Source: JAAYSA01 sp035367155
GTDB taxonomy: Bacteria > Bacillota_I > Bacilli_A > RFN20 > CAG-826
Direction: 5' to 3'
Assembly (NCBI GenBank): GCA_035367155.1
Contig: DAOSJI010000001.1
Location: forward strand, 62,001 to 126,000
Length of the DNA stretch: 64,000 bases
The notes under the pieces are model-generated. The model was given only the letters and a program-made list of their open reading frames with translations. It had not been told where the DNA came from and searched no databases. The translations under genes and the position numbers were made by a program. Each line of letters opens with the position of its first letter. The first letter of the stretch is position 1. Shown piece after piece: positions 16,628 to 24,718 of this stretch.

Positions 16628-18457
16628 ATGGCAAAAAAAGAAATTATTTTAGGAATTGACTTAGGGACAACAAACTCAGTCGTAAGTTATCGACAAGCTG
16701 ATGGAAACATCAAAGTAATCCCTAATCCAGAAGGAAACAACATTACCCCTTCCGTCGTTGCTTTTAAAGCAGGCGGTGAAATTGTTGTCGGTGATGCTGC
16801 TAAGCGGCAAGCTGTTACTAACCCTGATACTGTATTAAGTATCAAACGCGATATGGGAACAAGCAAAAAAATACATATCGGCGTAACAAATAAAGATTAT
16901 ACCCCGCAAGAAATTAGTGCAAGAATCCTTGGTTATATGAAGGATTATGCCGAAAAGAACTTAGGGCAAAAAATTCAAAAAGCAGTTATTACTGTTCCAG
17001 CCTACTTTAACGATGCTCAACGTCAAGCAACAAAAGATGCTGGAGAAATTGCAGGGCTAGAAGTCGTTCGTATTATTAATGAACCAACCGCTGCTTCGCT
17101 AGCGTACGGCCTAGAAAACCATAAAGAAGAAAAAATCCTTGTCTTTGACTTAGGTGGCGGAACCTTTGACGTTTCAATTCTTGATATTGGTGATGGTACA
17201 TTTGAAGTTATTAGTACTGCAGGAGACAATAAACTCGGCGGTGATGACTGGGATAATGTTATCGCTGATTGGATTAAAGCTGAAATTAAACGTGAACATA
17301 ACATTGATCTAAACGATAAAATGGCTCTTCAACGTTTCCGTGATGCCGCAGAAAAGGCAAAAATCGAATTAAGCGGTCAACTTGAAACTACAATTACCCT
17401 CCCATTTATTGCAATGGGTAAAAATGGTCCAATTAGTTTTGAAACAAAACTTACAAGAGCTAAGTTCCAAGATATGACTAAACATCTTCTAAAGCGGACC
17501 GAAGCCCCCTTACTTCGTGCTCTTAGTGATGCTAAAATTAGTGCAAAAGACATTAACGAAGTTATCTTAATTGGTGGCTCGACAAGAATGCCAGCTGTCC
17601 AAGATGTCATAAAACGCTTAACAGGAAAAACACCTAATTTATCAGTTAACCCTGATGAAGCAGTTAGTATCGGAGCAGCTGTTCAAGGTGCAATTGTAGC
17701 AGGTGATGTTAAAGATGTCGTTCTTCTTGACGTAACACCTTTAACACTTGGAATCGAAACAATGGGCGAAATTATGACGCCATTAATTAATCGAAATACA
17801 ACTATTCCTACTACAAAGAGTCAAATCTTTTCAACTGCAGCAGATAATCAACCTTCAGTAGATATTATGGTCTATCAAGGTGAACGTCCAATGGCACGCG
17901 ATAATAAATTACTTGGTCATTTCCGTCTTGACGGTATTAAACCTGCTCGACGCGGACAACCTCGTATTGAAGTAACCTTTGATATTGACGTTAACGGTAT
18001 TGTTAAAGTTAGTGCGAAAGATCTTGACACGCAAAAAGAACAACATATCACCATTTCAAATAGTTCAGGTTTATCACAATCTGAAATTGAAAGAATGGTT
18101 AAAGACGCTGAAGCTCATAAAGAAGCTGATGCTAAACGTAAAGAAGAAGTCGAACTTAAAAATAAGGCTGAACAATACATTTCAAGTATTGAAGAAAGTC
18201 TAGCTGAACAAGGCGATAAGATTGATGCGACACAAAAAGAACAAACAGAAAAACTTTTAGCTGAACTAAAAGAAGCTTTAGAAAAAGAAGACTACGATAC
18301 CCTTCGTTCAAAAATTAGTGATCTAGAAAAAGCCGCTGAATTTATGGCTCAACAACAAGCTCAAAGCGGACAAACTAGCGGTAATGAAGCAGGCTACGAT
18401 GAACCTAAAAATGATGATGTCGTTGATGCTGATTTTACCGAAACTGATAAAGAATAA
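16628..18457 (+). CDS. dnaK: Molecular chaperone DnaK (Hsp70)
   Basis: DnaK binds exposed hydrophobic peptide segments in an ATP-driven cycle with DnaJ and GrpE. The 609 residues include the phosphate-binding GIDLGTTNS near the start, VFDLGGGTFDVS near 172, a third loop VILIGGSTRMPAVQ near 315, the linker DVVLLDVTPL near 362 and the helical lid. The C terminus ends acidic (DVVDADFTETDKE) as in many bacterial Hsp70s. AAAGGAG stands somewhat far, eleven bases, from the ATG. Confidence 0.98.
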   Translation: MAKKEIILGIDLGTTNSVVSYRQADGNIKVIPNPEGNNITPSVVAFKAGGEIVVGDAAKRQAVTNPDTVLSIKRDMGTSKKIHIGVTNKDYTPQEISARILGYMKDYAEKNLGQKIQKAVITVPAYFNDAQRQATKDAGEIAGLEVVRIINEPTAASLAYGLENHKEEKILVFDLGGGTFDVSILDIGDGTFEVISTAGDNKLGGDDWDNVIADWIKAEIKREHNIDLNDKMALQRFRDAAEKAKIELSGQLETTITLPFIAMGKNGPISFETKLTRAKFQDMTKHLLKRTEAPLLRALSDAKISAKDINEVILIGGSTRMPAVQDVIKRLTGKTPNLSVNPDEAVSIGAAVQGAIVAGDVKDVVLLDVTPLTLGIETMGEIMTPLINRNTTIPTTKSQIFSTAADNQPSVDIMVYQGERPMARDNKLLGHFRLDGIKPARRGQPRIEVTFDIDVNGIVKVSAKDLDTQKEQHITISNSSGLSQSEIERMVKDAEAHKEADAKRKEEVELKNKAEQYISSIEESLAEQGDKIDATQKEQTEKLLAELKEALEKEDYDTLRSKISDLEKAAEFMAQQQAQSGQTSGNEAGYDEPKNDDVVDADFTETDKE

Positions 18458-18479
18458 CGAATTTATGTTCGTTTTAAAA

Positions 18480-18499
18480 GGGGTGGCAATTGCCACCCC
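18480..18499. repeat. Perfect 20-bp palindrome between dnaK and dnaJ
   Basis: GGGGTGGCAATTGCCACCCC is self-complementary over 20 bases, unusually GC-rich for this DNA, with no T run after it. A weaker hairpin (AACGAA, TTATG-type loop, TTCGTT) lies directly upstream near 18456-18474. It could reduce readthrough or mark an RNA processing site so that dnaK is made in excess over dnaJ. Confidence 0.75.
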
Positions 18500-18521
18500 A
18501 AGTTAGAGAAAGGATGGAATT

Positions 18522-19637
18522 GTGGCAACTAAAAGAGATTATTATGACGTCTTAGGTGTAAGTCGAAACGCAACACAAGATCAAATTAAATCTTCTTATC
18601 GTAAACTTGCTAAAAAATATCACCCTGACATTAATAAAGAAAAAGGGGCTGAAGAAAAGTTTAAAGAAGTTCAAGAAGCTTATGATATTTTAAGTGATCC
18701 GCAGAAGAAACAAATGTATGACCAATTTGGTCATGCCGCCTTTGATCAAACTGCCGGCAGTGGTCCTTTCGGTGGCGGTGCAGGCGGCTTCCAAGATGTC
18801 GATCTTGGAGACATTTTCTCAAGTTTCTTTGGGGGAGGTAGAACAAGAAGACAGCCTACTGGTCCAGTAACAGGAAACGATGTAATTGCTAGAGTAAGGA
18901 TTGATTTTATGGATGCAATTAAAGGGAAACGTATAAAATTCCCTCATACATACGATCAAATGTGTACTCATTGCCACGGGACTGGGGCTGAATCACCAAG
19001 CGATATTGAAACATGTTCAACGTGTAACGGCACTGGTGTAGTTAGTGCAACACAGCAAACCCTTTTTGGTACAATGCAAACACAAAAAACGTGTCCAACT
19101 TGTGGAGGAAGTGGTAAAACAATTAGAAATCGCTGTAGCAAATGTAATGGTGCAGGTTATAACCGTGTTAAGGTTGATTTAGATGTTAAGATTCCTGCTG
19201 GCATTAATACTGGTCAACAAATTCGCATTGTTGAAAAAGGTGAACGTGGCTATAATGGTGGTCCAAACGGCGACCTATACTTAGAAATCATCGTTAAACC
19301 ACATAAATCGTTCGTTAGAAATGGTAACGATATTACGCTTACAATCCCACTTGATTTTGTCGATGCTGCCCTTGGAACAACTATAGAAGTACCGACTGTA
19401 TACGGTAATGTTGAAGTTAAAATTCCTGCTGGAACCCAGCCAAGTACAAAACTAAGACTAAAAGGTAAAGGCGTTAATGGTCTTCGTGGTGGAACAGGTG
19501 ATCAATATTTAGAATTTGATATTAAAACACCAGAAAACCTCTCAAAAGAACAACGCGAATTACTTGAACAATACAAAAAAATTGAACCTAAAGAAAAATC
19601 GCTCTTCCAGCGATTTAAGGACAGGTTCAAACGATAA
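18522..19637 (+). CDS. dnaJ: Co-chaperone DnaJ (Hsp40)
   Basis: DnaJ delivers clients to DnaK and stimulates its ATPase. The 371 residues have the J domain with HPD in KKYHPDINKEKG (residues about 29-40), a Gly/Phe-rich linker (about 75-105), four zinc-binding CxxCxGxG repeats (CTHCHGTG, CSTCNGTG, CPTCGGSG, CSKCNGAG, about 147-215) and the C-terminal client domains. The start codon is GTG behind AAAGGATG. It ends the heat-shock operon. Confidence 0.97.
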   Translation: MATKRDYYDVLGVSRNATQDQIKSSYRKLAKKYHPDINKEKGAEEKFKEVQEAYDILSDPQKKQMYDQFGHAAFDQTAGSGPFGGGAGGFQDVDLGDIFSSFFGGGRTRRQPTGPVTGNDVIARVRIDFMDAIKGKRIKFPHTYDQMCTHCHGTGAESPSDIETCSTCNGTGVVSATQQTLFGTMQTQKTCPTCGGSGKTIRNRCSKCNGAGYNRVKVDLDVKIPAGINTGQQIRIVEKGERGYNGGPNGDLYLEIIVKPHKSFVRNGNDITLTIPLDFVDAALGTTIEVPTVYGNVEVKIPAGTQPSTKLRLKGKGVNGLRGGTGDQYLEFDIKTPENLSKEQRELLEQYKKIEPKEKSLFQRFKDRFKR

Positions 19638-19644
19638 AAACATT

Positions 19645-19670
19645 AAGAGGAACGCTCGTTCCTCTTTTTT
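19645..19670 (+). terminator. Terminator after dnaJ
   Basis: AAGAGGAACG, a two-base CT turn, CGTTCCTCTT and T run: a strong ten-pair intrinsic terminator for the heat-shock operon. Confidence 0.9.
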
Positions 19671-19673
19671 AAA

Positions 19674-19703
19674 TTTGTTTTAAGGATATACCTTAAAAAC
19701 AAA
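19674..19703. promoter_or_regulatory. Inverted repeat over the -35 region of the next gene
   Basis: TTTGTTTTAAGG, ATATA, CCTTAAAAACAAA forms a 12-base inverted repeat with one extra A. It ends 12 bases before the -10, so a bound protein would block the polymerase. It may be a repressor site; no regulator is known. Confidence 0.4.
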
Positions 19704-19712
19704 TGTTTTTAT

Positions 19713-19721
19713 TGCTATAAT
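19713..19721 (+). promoter_or_regulatory. Extended -10 promoter of the zinc-ribbon gene
   Basis: TGC followed by TATAAT at 19716-19721, then AAGGAGG at 19729-19735 before the ATG at 19745. Confidence 0.6.
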
Positions 19722-19744
19722 TATTACTAAGGAGGTAAGTAATT

Positions 19745-20185
19745 ATGGCAAAATGTCGAAATTGTCATTCAAATATAGATGCTGGCGTTAAAGTTTGTCC
19801 AGTTTGCGGAGAAATTAATCCTATAAGAACTAAAAAAGTTAGAACAGTCGATTTAACTCTAACTCTTGATCCACTTGAACCAGAACATAGCACATATAAA
19901 CCTAAGAAGAAGTTAACTGCTAGCCTCCTATTTATAGCAGTTGGTTTTACTGGTGCGGCCTATTTTTACTTAAACGATCTAAAAAAAGGTTTAAGTTGGC
20001 TTGCAGGTCACGTTTTAATTCTTCTTGCTAGTATTGCTATGGCCTATATTCTAGGCGGTAAAAGTGCGATTTTATTAACTTTTTTAATTACTCTAGGAGT
20101 TTTATATGTATTAAATATCATCGTGGGTGTGCTTTTTTTAACTAAAAGTGACCTAAAAGATGGTAACGGAGAATTTTTGCAATAA
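19745..20185 (+). CDS. Zinc-ribbon membrane protein of unknown function
   Basis: I do not recognise a named family. The 146 residues begin with a zinc ribbon (CRNCHSNIDAGVKVCPVCGE, cysteines at about 4, 7, 18 and 21), continue with a charged linker, and end in three hydrophobic segments (about 57-75, 83-101 and 107-130). This resembles many small zinc-ribbon proteins anchored in the membrane. Its stop shares one base with the rsmE start (TAATG), so both are probably one transcript. Confidence 0.7.
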   Translation: MAKCRNCHSNIDAGVKVCPVCGEINPIRTKKVRTVDLTLTLDPLEPEHSTYKPKKKLTASLLFIAVGFTGAAYFYLNDLKKGLSWLAGHVLILLASIAMAYILGGKSAILLTFLITLGVLYVLNIIVGVLFLTKSDLKDGNGEFLQ

Positions 20186-20925
20186 TGCAGCGCTATTTTG
20201 GAGAAGTTATTAAAGGTGAACTAACTTTAAGTAAAGATGATCAATTTCATCTTCTTAAAGTAATGCGTGCTAAAGTAGGTGAGCAGTTTGAACTAGTTAG
20301 TAAAGAGGGAAAAGTAGCAATTTATGAAGTTGTTTCTATCGAACCCTTTAAGAGCAAATTAGTAAAACTTTTAGATGAAGTAGATCCTAAAAAACCATAT
20401 TTAAAGTTATATTATTGCCTTAGTAAGGGTAGTAAGGTTGATTTAGTAGTTCAAAAAGCAACTGAACTTGGAGTTGATGAGATTGTTCTCTTACTTAGTG
20501 AATATGTTGTTATTAGACTAGATAAGAAAAAAGAAGAAAAAAGATTAGACCGCTACAAACTAATTGCAAAAGAAGCAGCAGAACAATCAAAAAGAGTTTC
20601 AATTCCTCTTATTAGAGGTGTATATGAACTAAATTTAGCTACATTAAAAAAAGATGAATCAGATGTAAAAATTATCGCTTATGAAGGCGAAACGCCTTCA
20701 ACTAAACCATTATTTGATGTTTTATTAAACGAGAAAAAAGCTGATTCTATAGCTGCTTTAATCGGACCGGAAGGTGGATTTAGTTCTAAAGAAGTAGAAA
20801 TAGCTAAAGAAGCTGGCTTTCTTTCTATAAGTCTAGGGAAACGGATTTTACGAACGGAGACAGCTGCTATTCACTTGGTTGGTTTAATTAGTGCTCTAAA
20901 GGAGTGTCAATATGAAAATTTATGA
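20185..20925 (+). CDS. rsmE: 16S rRNA (uracil-1498-N3)-methyltransferase
   Basis: RsmE methylates U1498 near the decoding site of 16S rRNA using S-adenosylmethionine. The 246 residues have the N-terminal PUA-like domain (about 1-70) and the SPOUT knot domain with KGSKVDLVVQKATELG, IGPEGGFSSKEVE (near 193) and LGKRILRTETAA (near 217), all family hallmarks. The start overlaps the preceding stop by one base. In Bacillus rsmE also lies between dnaJ and mtaB, but here prmA is missing from this place. Confidence 0.94.
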   Translation: MQRYFGEVIKGELTLSKDDQFHLLKVMRAKVGEQFELVSKEGKVAIYEVVSIEPFKSKLVKLLDEVDPKKPYLKLYYCLSKGSKVDLVVQKATELGVDEIVLLLSEYVVIRLDKKKEEKRLDRYKLIAKEAAEQSKRVSIPLIRGVYELNLATLKKDESDVKIIAYEGETPSTKPLFDVLLNEKKADSIAALIGPEGGFSSKEVEIAKEAGFLSISLGKRILRTETAAIHLVGLISALKECQYENL

Positions 20926-21643
20926 AACATTAGAATCTAGACGCAATTATGATTACGTAAATAAAAGTAATGATTACCAATTTTTTCAACAAAATAGAAA
21001 GGTTTTATCGCCTTATCCTTTTTTCACGCGTCTTTATAACGCTAATGATGATTTTACAATCATTCAAGCTAATATCATTATTCAAGCTTTACTTAATAAA
21101 CACGCGATTGAAGATGCTGCTCTTAATGCAGGTAAGAATCTAAAAGAAGTAGTTAATATTGCAAAGGAAGGTTTACCCTCAGTTAAGCAAGGAAATTCAA
21201 ATATTTATGTTCCGCTTTATCTACAAACACACAACATAATCTACTCGGAAACGCCTGAAAAACTACTAACTTTCCCCTATTCTGACTTAGTTGACCATAT
21301 CGGCGACTCTTTGATAGATACTTTTGAAGTTTATAATTATGCGCTGTATGAATCAAATTTTACAACGCTAATTTATCTAGACGGCGACATTACTTCTCGT
21401 GCTTACCTTCATTTTGACTTTCTAACAATCTTTATTATTAATAAGCAAGGAAGACTAGATACTAAAATTCCTTTATTTGATAAAAGAATTAAAAAGCCTG
21501 TTACTAATCATTTAGTAGATCGAGTTATGCCAGTTGTAAAAGCATATTACGCAGGTGATAAGAAGGCTTTCGTAAATGCTCTTCATAAAGAAAAACTTAT
21601 TAGCGAACAACTTTACCGCCAGTTTATAAAAGGTCTTAAATGA
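20912..21643 (+). CDS. Unrecognised protein between rsmE and mtaB
   Basis: The 243 residues do not remind me of a known family. There is no signal peptide and no clear membrane segment; the composition is ordinary, with many aromatic residues (Tyr, Phe) and predicted mixed alpha and beta structure. GGAG lies seven bases before the ATG. It overlaps rsmE by 14 bases and mtaB by one to four bases, so it is translated as part of this RNA-modification operon. A role near RNA modification would be guilt by association only. Confidence 0.7.
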   Translation: MKIYETLESRRNYDYVNKSNDYQFFQQNRKVLSPYPFFTRLYNANDDFTIIQANIIIQALLNKHAIEDAALNAGKNLKEVVNIAKEGLPSVKQGNSNIYVPLYLQTHNIIYSETPEKLLTFPYSDLVDHIGDSLIDTFEVYNYALYESNFTTLIYLDGDITSRAYLHFDFLTIFIINKQGRLDTKIPLFDKRIKKPVTNHLVDRVMPVVKAYYAGDKKAFVNALHKEKLISEQLYRQFIKGLK

Positions 21644-22911
21644 TGAAAAAGACCTATAAGATGGTATCTACTGGCTGTAAAGTTAATGCTTATGAACTAG
21701 ATGCTATTGCAGAAAAATTAAATAGTGAGGGCTATCAAATGGCCCTTTTTGATGATGAAGTTGATGTATTAATAATTAATACATGTGCTGTAACTCATAC
21801 TGCCGCTCAAAAATCTCGCCAAATTATAAGAAGAGAAATAAACAAACATCCTAATGCAATAAGTGTAGTAATGGGTTGCTATAGTCAAATAAATAAAAAT
21901 ATTATTAGTGATATTCCTAATATTTCTATTATTTTAGGAACATCCAATAGAGATAAAGTACTCGATTATATACGGTCTTTTAAACAAAACAAAGAGCAAA
22001 TTGTTGCTCTTAGGGATAATCCTCGTCAGTTTGAATATGAAGAACTTGGAGCATGCGCAAAAACGCTTCATACTCGAGCATATTTAAAAATTCAAGACGG
22101 CTGCGATAATTTTTGTTCTTATTGTATTATTCCTCACGCAAGAGGTAAAAGTAGAAGTCGCTCATTTAATGAAGTTATAAAAGAAGCAAAAGAGTTAACT
22201 AATCTTGGTTATAAAGAAATTGTTCTAACGGGTATTAATACCGGCACTTATGGACAAGATATTGGCACAAATCTAACAGAGCTAATTAAAGAAATTATCT
22301 GCATATGTCCATCGCTTTATCGACTTCGAATTTCTTCAATTGAGGTTAATGAAGTTACGGAAGAACTAATTGCATTAGTTAGTAAAACACCAATGTTAGC
22401 AAAACATCTTCATATTCCACTTCAAAGTGGAAATGATGAAATATTAAACTTAATGAACCGTAAATATACTCTAGAACAATTTAAAAATAAGATTGATTTA
22501 ATTCGAAAATATATGCCAGAAATTGCAATAACGACCGATGTTATAGTAGGTTTTCCAACCGAAACGGAAGAGCAATTCATTTCAACATATGAATTTATTA
22601 AGAAAATGAAGTTTTCTAATCTTCATGTCTTTCCCTATAGCCAAAGAAAAGGCACAAAAGCCGCGATTCTAAAAGGACAAATTGCACCTAACATTAAAAA
22701 AGAACGAGTTTCTAAACTTCTTGCTTTAGCTAATGAACTTAGTAACGATTATGCTTCTAAATTTTTAAATAAAGAAGTTGAAGTACTTATTGAATATTTT
22801 GATAAAAGTAAAAACGCCTATTTTGGTCACACCTCAAATTATTTACCGATTTATATAAAAAGTGATCAAAACATTAAACATAAGGTGATCAAAACACTCT
22901 ATAAAATTTAG
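21643..22911 (+). CDS. mtaB: tRNA t6A37 methylthiotransferase MtaB
   Basis: MtaB adds a methylthio group to t6A at position 37 of tRNAs. The protein of about 422 residues has the N-terminal UPF0004 domain with TGCKVNAYE near residue 10 and further cysteines (NTCAV, GCYSQ) for one iron-sulfur cluster. The radical SAM motif CDNFCSYC lies near residue 150, and the C-terminal region is TRAM-like. The CKVNAYE form fits MtaB and not MiaB. Two ATGs in a row (21640, 21643) overlap the preceding gene. Confidence 0.93.
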   Translation: MKKTYKMVSTGCKVNAYELDAIAEKLNSEGYQMALFDDEVDVLIINTCAVTHTAAQKSRQIIRREINKHPNAISVVMGCYSQINKNIISDIPNISIILGTSNRDKVLDYIRSFKQNKEQIVALRDNPRQFEYEELGACAKTLHTRAYLKIQDGCDNFCSYCIIPHARGKSRSRSFNEVIKEAKELTNLGYKEIVLTGINTGTYGQDIGTNLTELIKEIICICPSLYRLRISSIEVNEVTEELIALVSKTPMLAKHLHIPLQSGNDEILNLMNRKYTLEQFKNKIDLIRKYMPEIAITTDVIVGFPTETEEQFISTYEFIKKMKFSNLHVFPYSQRKGTKAAILKGQIAPNIKKERVSKLLALANELSNDYASKFLNKEVEVLIEYFDKSKNAYFGHTSNYLPIYIKSDQNIKHKVIKTLYKI

Positions 22912-22982
22912 ACAGTGTCGCAATAAATTAACCACATATAATGATTAGAATAACGATTTTTTGATAAAATGTCGTAATATTG

Positions 22983-23010
22983 TTGACAATGTATTTTCTA
23001 ATGTTATAAT
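22983..23010 (+). promoter_or_regulatory. Strong promoter of rpmF
   Basis: Perfect TTGACA (22983-22988) and perfect TATAAT (23005-23010) with 16 bases between them, and a TG in extended -10 position. AGAGGAGG follows as ribosome site. Confidence 0.9.
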
Positions 23011-23044
23011 ACGATAGTATTATCACTAAGAGGAGGTAATTATT

Positions 23045-23356
23045 ATGGCAGTTCCATTTAGAAAAGTTTCAAAAACTCGTAAAAGATTACGCCGTACACA
23101 CTTCAAATTAACCGTTACTGGTTTAACAACTTGCACTAACTGTGGTGCTCTTATTCAATCACATAAAGTTTGTCCAAAATGTGGTTTTTATAAAGGCAAA
23201 GACGTTATGACAGTTGCAGTTGAAGAAAAAACCAAGGAAAAACCAAAAAGATCACTACGTAGAAAAGAAAAGATTACCAAAGAAGCAAAAGCTGCACCAA
23301 AAAAAGCAGCTCCAGCAGCCAAAAAAGTAGTCACTAAACAAAAAACTGGTGAATAG
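23045..23356 (+). CDS. rpmF: 50S ribosomal protein L32 with long C-terminal tail
   Basis: L32 is a small zinc-binding protein of the large subunit. Residues 1-58 are a normal L32: MAVPFRKVSKTRKRLRRTH, then CTNC and CPKC for zinc. The protein is 103 residues instead of about 57-60 because of a tail of some 45 residues rich in Lys, Ala and Pro. The tail is low complexity and would be disordered and basic. It has its own strong promoter and terminator. Confidence 0.95.
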   Translation: MAVPFRKVSKTRKRLRRTHFKLTVTGLTTCTNCGALIQSHKVCPKCGFYKGKDVMTVAVEEKTKEKPKRSLRRKEKITKEAKAAPKKAAPAAKKVVTKQKTGE

Positions 23357-23362
23357 TAGATA

Positions 23363-23387
23363 AAGTTGAGTCAAACTCAACTTTTTT
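23363..23387 (+). terminator. Terminator after rpmF
   Basis: AAGTTGAGT, CAA loop, ACTCAACTT and T run. The first arm also contains the -35 box of the next gene. Confidence 0.9.
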
Positions 23388-23394
23388 CTATAAT
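23366..23394 (+). promoter_or_regulatory. Promoter inside the rpmF terminator
   Basis: TTGAGT (23366-23371) and TATAAT (23389-23394) are 17 bases apart. The expected transcription start is 23401, the A of the ATG of the next gene, so the mRNA would be leaderless. Confidence 0.65.
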
Positions 23395-23400
23395 AGTAAT

Positions 23401-23670
23401 ATGAAAAAACAAGAAAAAGAGACAAAACATGAAGTAAATGAAGGTTATGGAGGTGTTGATCCTTACGATTATCCAGATATTTTAAAAATTATTTTAAGTA
23501 TCATTCTTCCTCCGTTAGCGCTTGTTTATATATTCGCGTTTGCAAAAAACAAACCATTTGCACGCAAATGGTATGTAATTGCAATGGTAGTTGGTTCAGC
23601 TCTTTACCTACTTATCATCGCCTTTATTCTTGTTAATCAAAAACCAATTCCAACGGAATTAAGTTTATAA
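23401..23670 (+). CDS. Small two-helix membrane protein, probably leaderless
   Basis: I do not recognise this 89-residue protein. An acidic, hydrophilic N terminus (1-27) is followed by two membrane segments (about 28-47 and 55-78) with a short KNKPFARKW loop. That layout resembles Pmp3/DUF-type small membrane proteins, but I cannot name a family. There is no ribosome site. The -10 box is seven bases upstream of the start codon, so translation probably starts at the very 5' end of the mRNA. Confidence 0.65.
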   Translation: MKKQEKETKHEVNEGYGGVDPYDYPDILKIILSIILPPLALVYIFAFAKNKPFARKWYVIAMVVGSALYLLIIAFILVNQKPIPTELSL

Positions 23671-23695
23671 ATTATAGATTTAAGGAGGACAATCT

Positions 23696-24331
23696 ATGAA
23701 ATACAATAAATTAATTGATCACACCCTTTTAAAAGCTGATGCTACAGAAGAACAAATTAGAAAACTATGTGCTGAAGCAAAAGAACATAACTTTGCAAGT
23801 GTTTGTGTTAATCCTTGTTTTGTTCCGCTTGCTTCATATCTATTAGCTGATACTGATGTACTAGTTTGTACCGTTATTGGCTTCCCTCTTGGTGCTAATG
23901 CTACCGAAGCAAAGGTGATGGAAACCGATATTGCCATTCAAGATGGCGCAGAAGAAATCGACATGGTGCTTAATGTCTCACAACTTAAAGCTAAAAACGA
24001 TTTATATGTTTTTAATGAAATTCTTCGCATTAAACAAATGTGCGGTGAATTAACATTAAAAGTTATCTTAGAAACGTGCCTTTTAACTCCTGAAGAAATT
24101 AAAAGAGCATGTGAAATCAGTGTTAAAGCTGGTGCAGATTTTGTAAAAACGAGTACAGGATTCTCTACTGGCGGCGCAACTGTTGAAGCTGTTAAATTAA
24201 TGAGAGAAACAGTTGGGCCCCATGTTGGCGTTAAAGCAAGTGGTGGAGTCCGTACTAACGAAGATCTTAAAAAAATGGTCGCAGCAGGTGCTAATCGAAT
24301 TGGTACAAGTTCAGGACCTGCGATTATCTAA
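23696..24331 (+). CDS. deoC: Deoxyribose-phosphate aldolase
   Basis: DeoC splits 2-deoxyribose 5-phosphate into glyceraldehyde 3-phosphate and acetaldehyde, the last step of deoxynucleoside breakdown. The 211-residue TIM barrel shows DHTLLKADAT at the start, a VCVNPCFV strand, the Schiff-base lysine in FVKTSTGFSTGGAT (near residue 150) and GVKASGGVRT near 180. AGGAGG precedes the ATG by about seven bases. It pairs logically with deoB and cdd elsewhere in this window. Confidence 0.95.
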   Translation: MKYNKLIDHTLLKADATEEQIRKLCAEAKEHNFASVCVNPCFVPLASYLLADTDVLVCTVIGFPLGANATEAKVMETDIAIQDGAEEIDMVLNVSQLKAKNDLYVFNEILRIKQMCGELTLKVILETCLLTPEEIKRACEISVKAGADFVKTSTGFSTGGATVEAVKLMRETVGPHVGVKASGGVRTNEDLKKMVAAGANRIGTSSGPAII

Positions 24332-24366
24332 AGTAGCAAAAAAGAGGAAATCGGCGCATAAAAGTG

Positions 24367-24395
24367 TTGCATTTCCCCTCTTATGCTTCTATAAT
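24367..24395 (+). promoter_or_regulatory. Promoter of rpsU
   Basis: TTGCAT (24367-24372) and TATAAT (24390-24395) with 17 bases between. An imperfect stem with arms near 24340-24350 (AAGAGGAAAT) and 24371-24382 (ATTTCCCCTCTT) surrounds the -35 box and may be the deoC transcript end. Confidence 0.75.
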
Positions 24396-24437
24396 ACTAA
24401 CGGAAACGCAAACTGCAAAGGAAGGAGTTGATTAACG

Positions 24438-24620
24438 ATGCCAAAAATTACAGTTCGAGAAAACGAATCGCTAGAAGATAGCCTCAAACGTTTTAAGCGT
24501 CAAGTTAACAAAGCTGGAACCTTAGCAGAAGCAAGAAAACGTAAATATTACGTCAAGCCTGGCCTAGCTCGTAAACTTAAAGAAGAACAAGCACGGCGCA
24601 AACGTCGTAAAAGACGCTAA
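24438..24620 (+). CDS. rpsU: 30S ribosomal protein S21
   Basis: S21 is a small, very basic protein near the anti-Shine-Dalgarno end of 16S rRNA. The 60 residues start MPKITVRENESLEDSLKRFK and end in an arginine and lysine tail (RRKRRKRR), the full normal length. GGAAGGAG lies upstream. It has its own promoter and terminator. In Bacillus rpsU lies close to the yqfL/ybeY-era cluster, similar to here. Confidence 0.96.
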   Translation: MPKITVRENESLEDSLKRFKRQVNKAGTLAEARKRKYYVKPGLARKLKEEQARRKRRKRR

Positions 24621-24637
24621 AAAATTAAAAAAATAGG

Positions 24638-24665
24638 AAAATCACGGAAATCCGTGATTTTTTAT
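24638..24665 (+). terminator. Terminator after rpsU
   Basis: AAAATCACGG, short AAAT loop, CCGTGATTTT and continuing T residues. Confidence 0.9.
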
Positions 24666-24718
24666 ATAAAAACGAACAATTTCACATAAAGATGTCAATT
24701 TATTAATAGGGTGATATT

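Noticed and set aside
17023..17610. Minus-strand frames opposite dnaK
   Set aside because: Typical antisense shadows caused by codon bias of a highly expressed gene.
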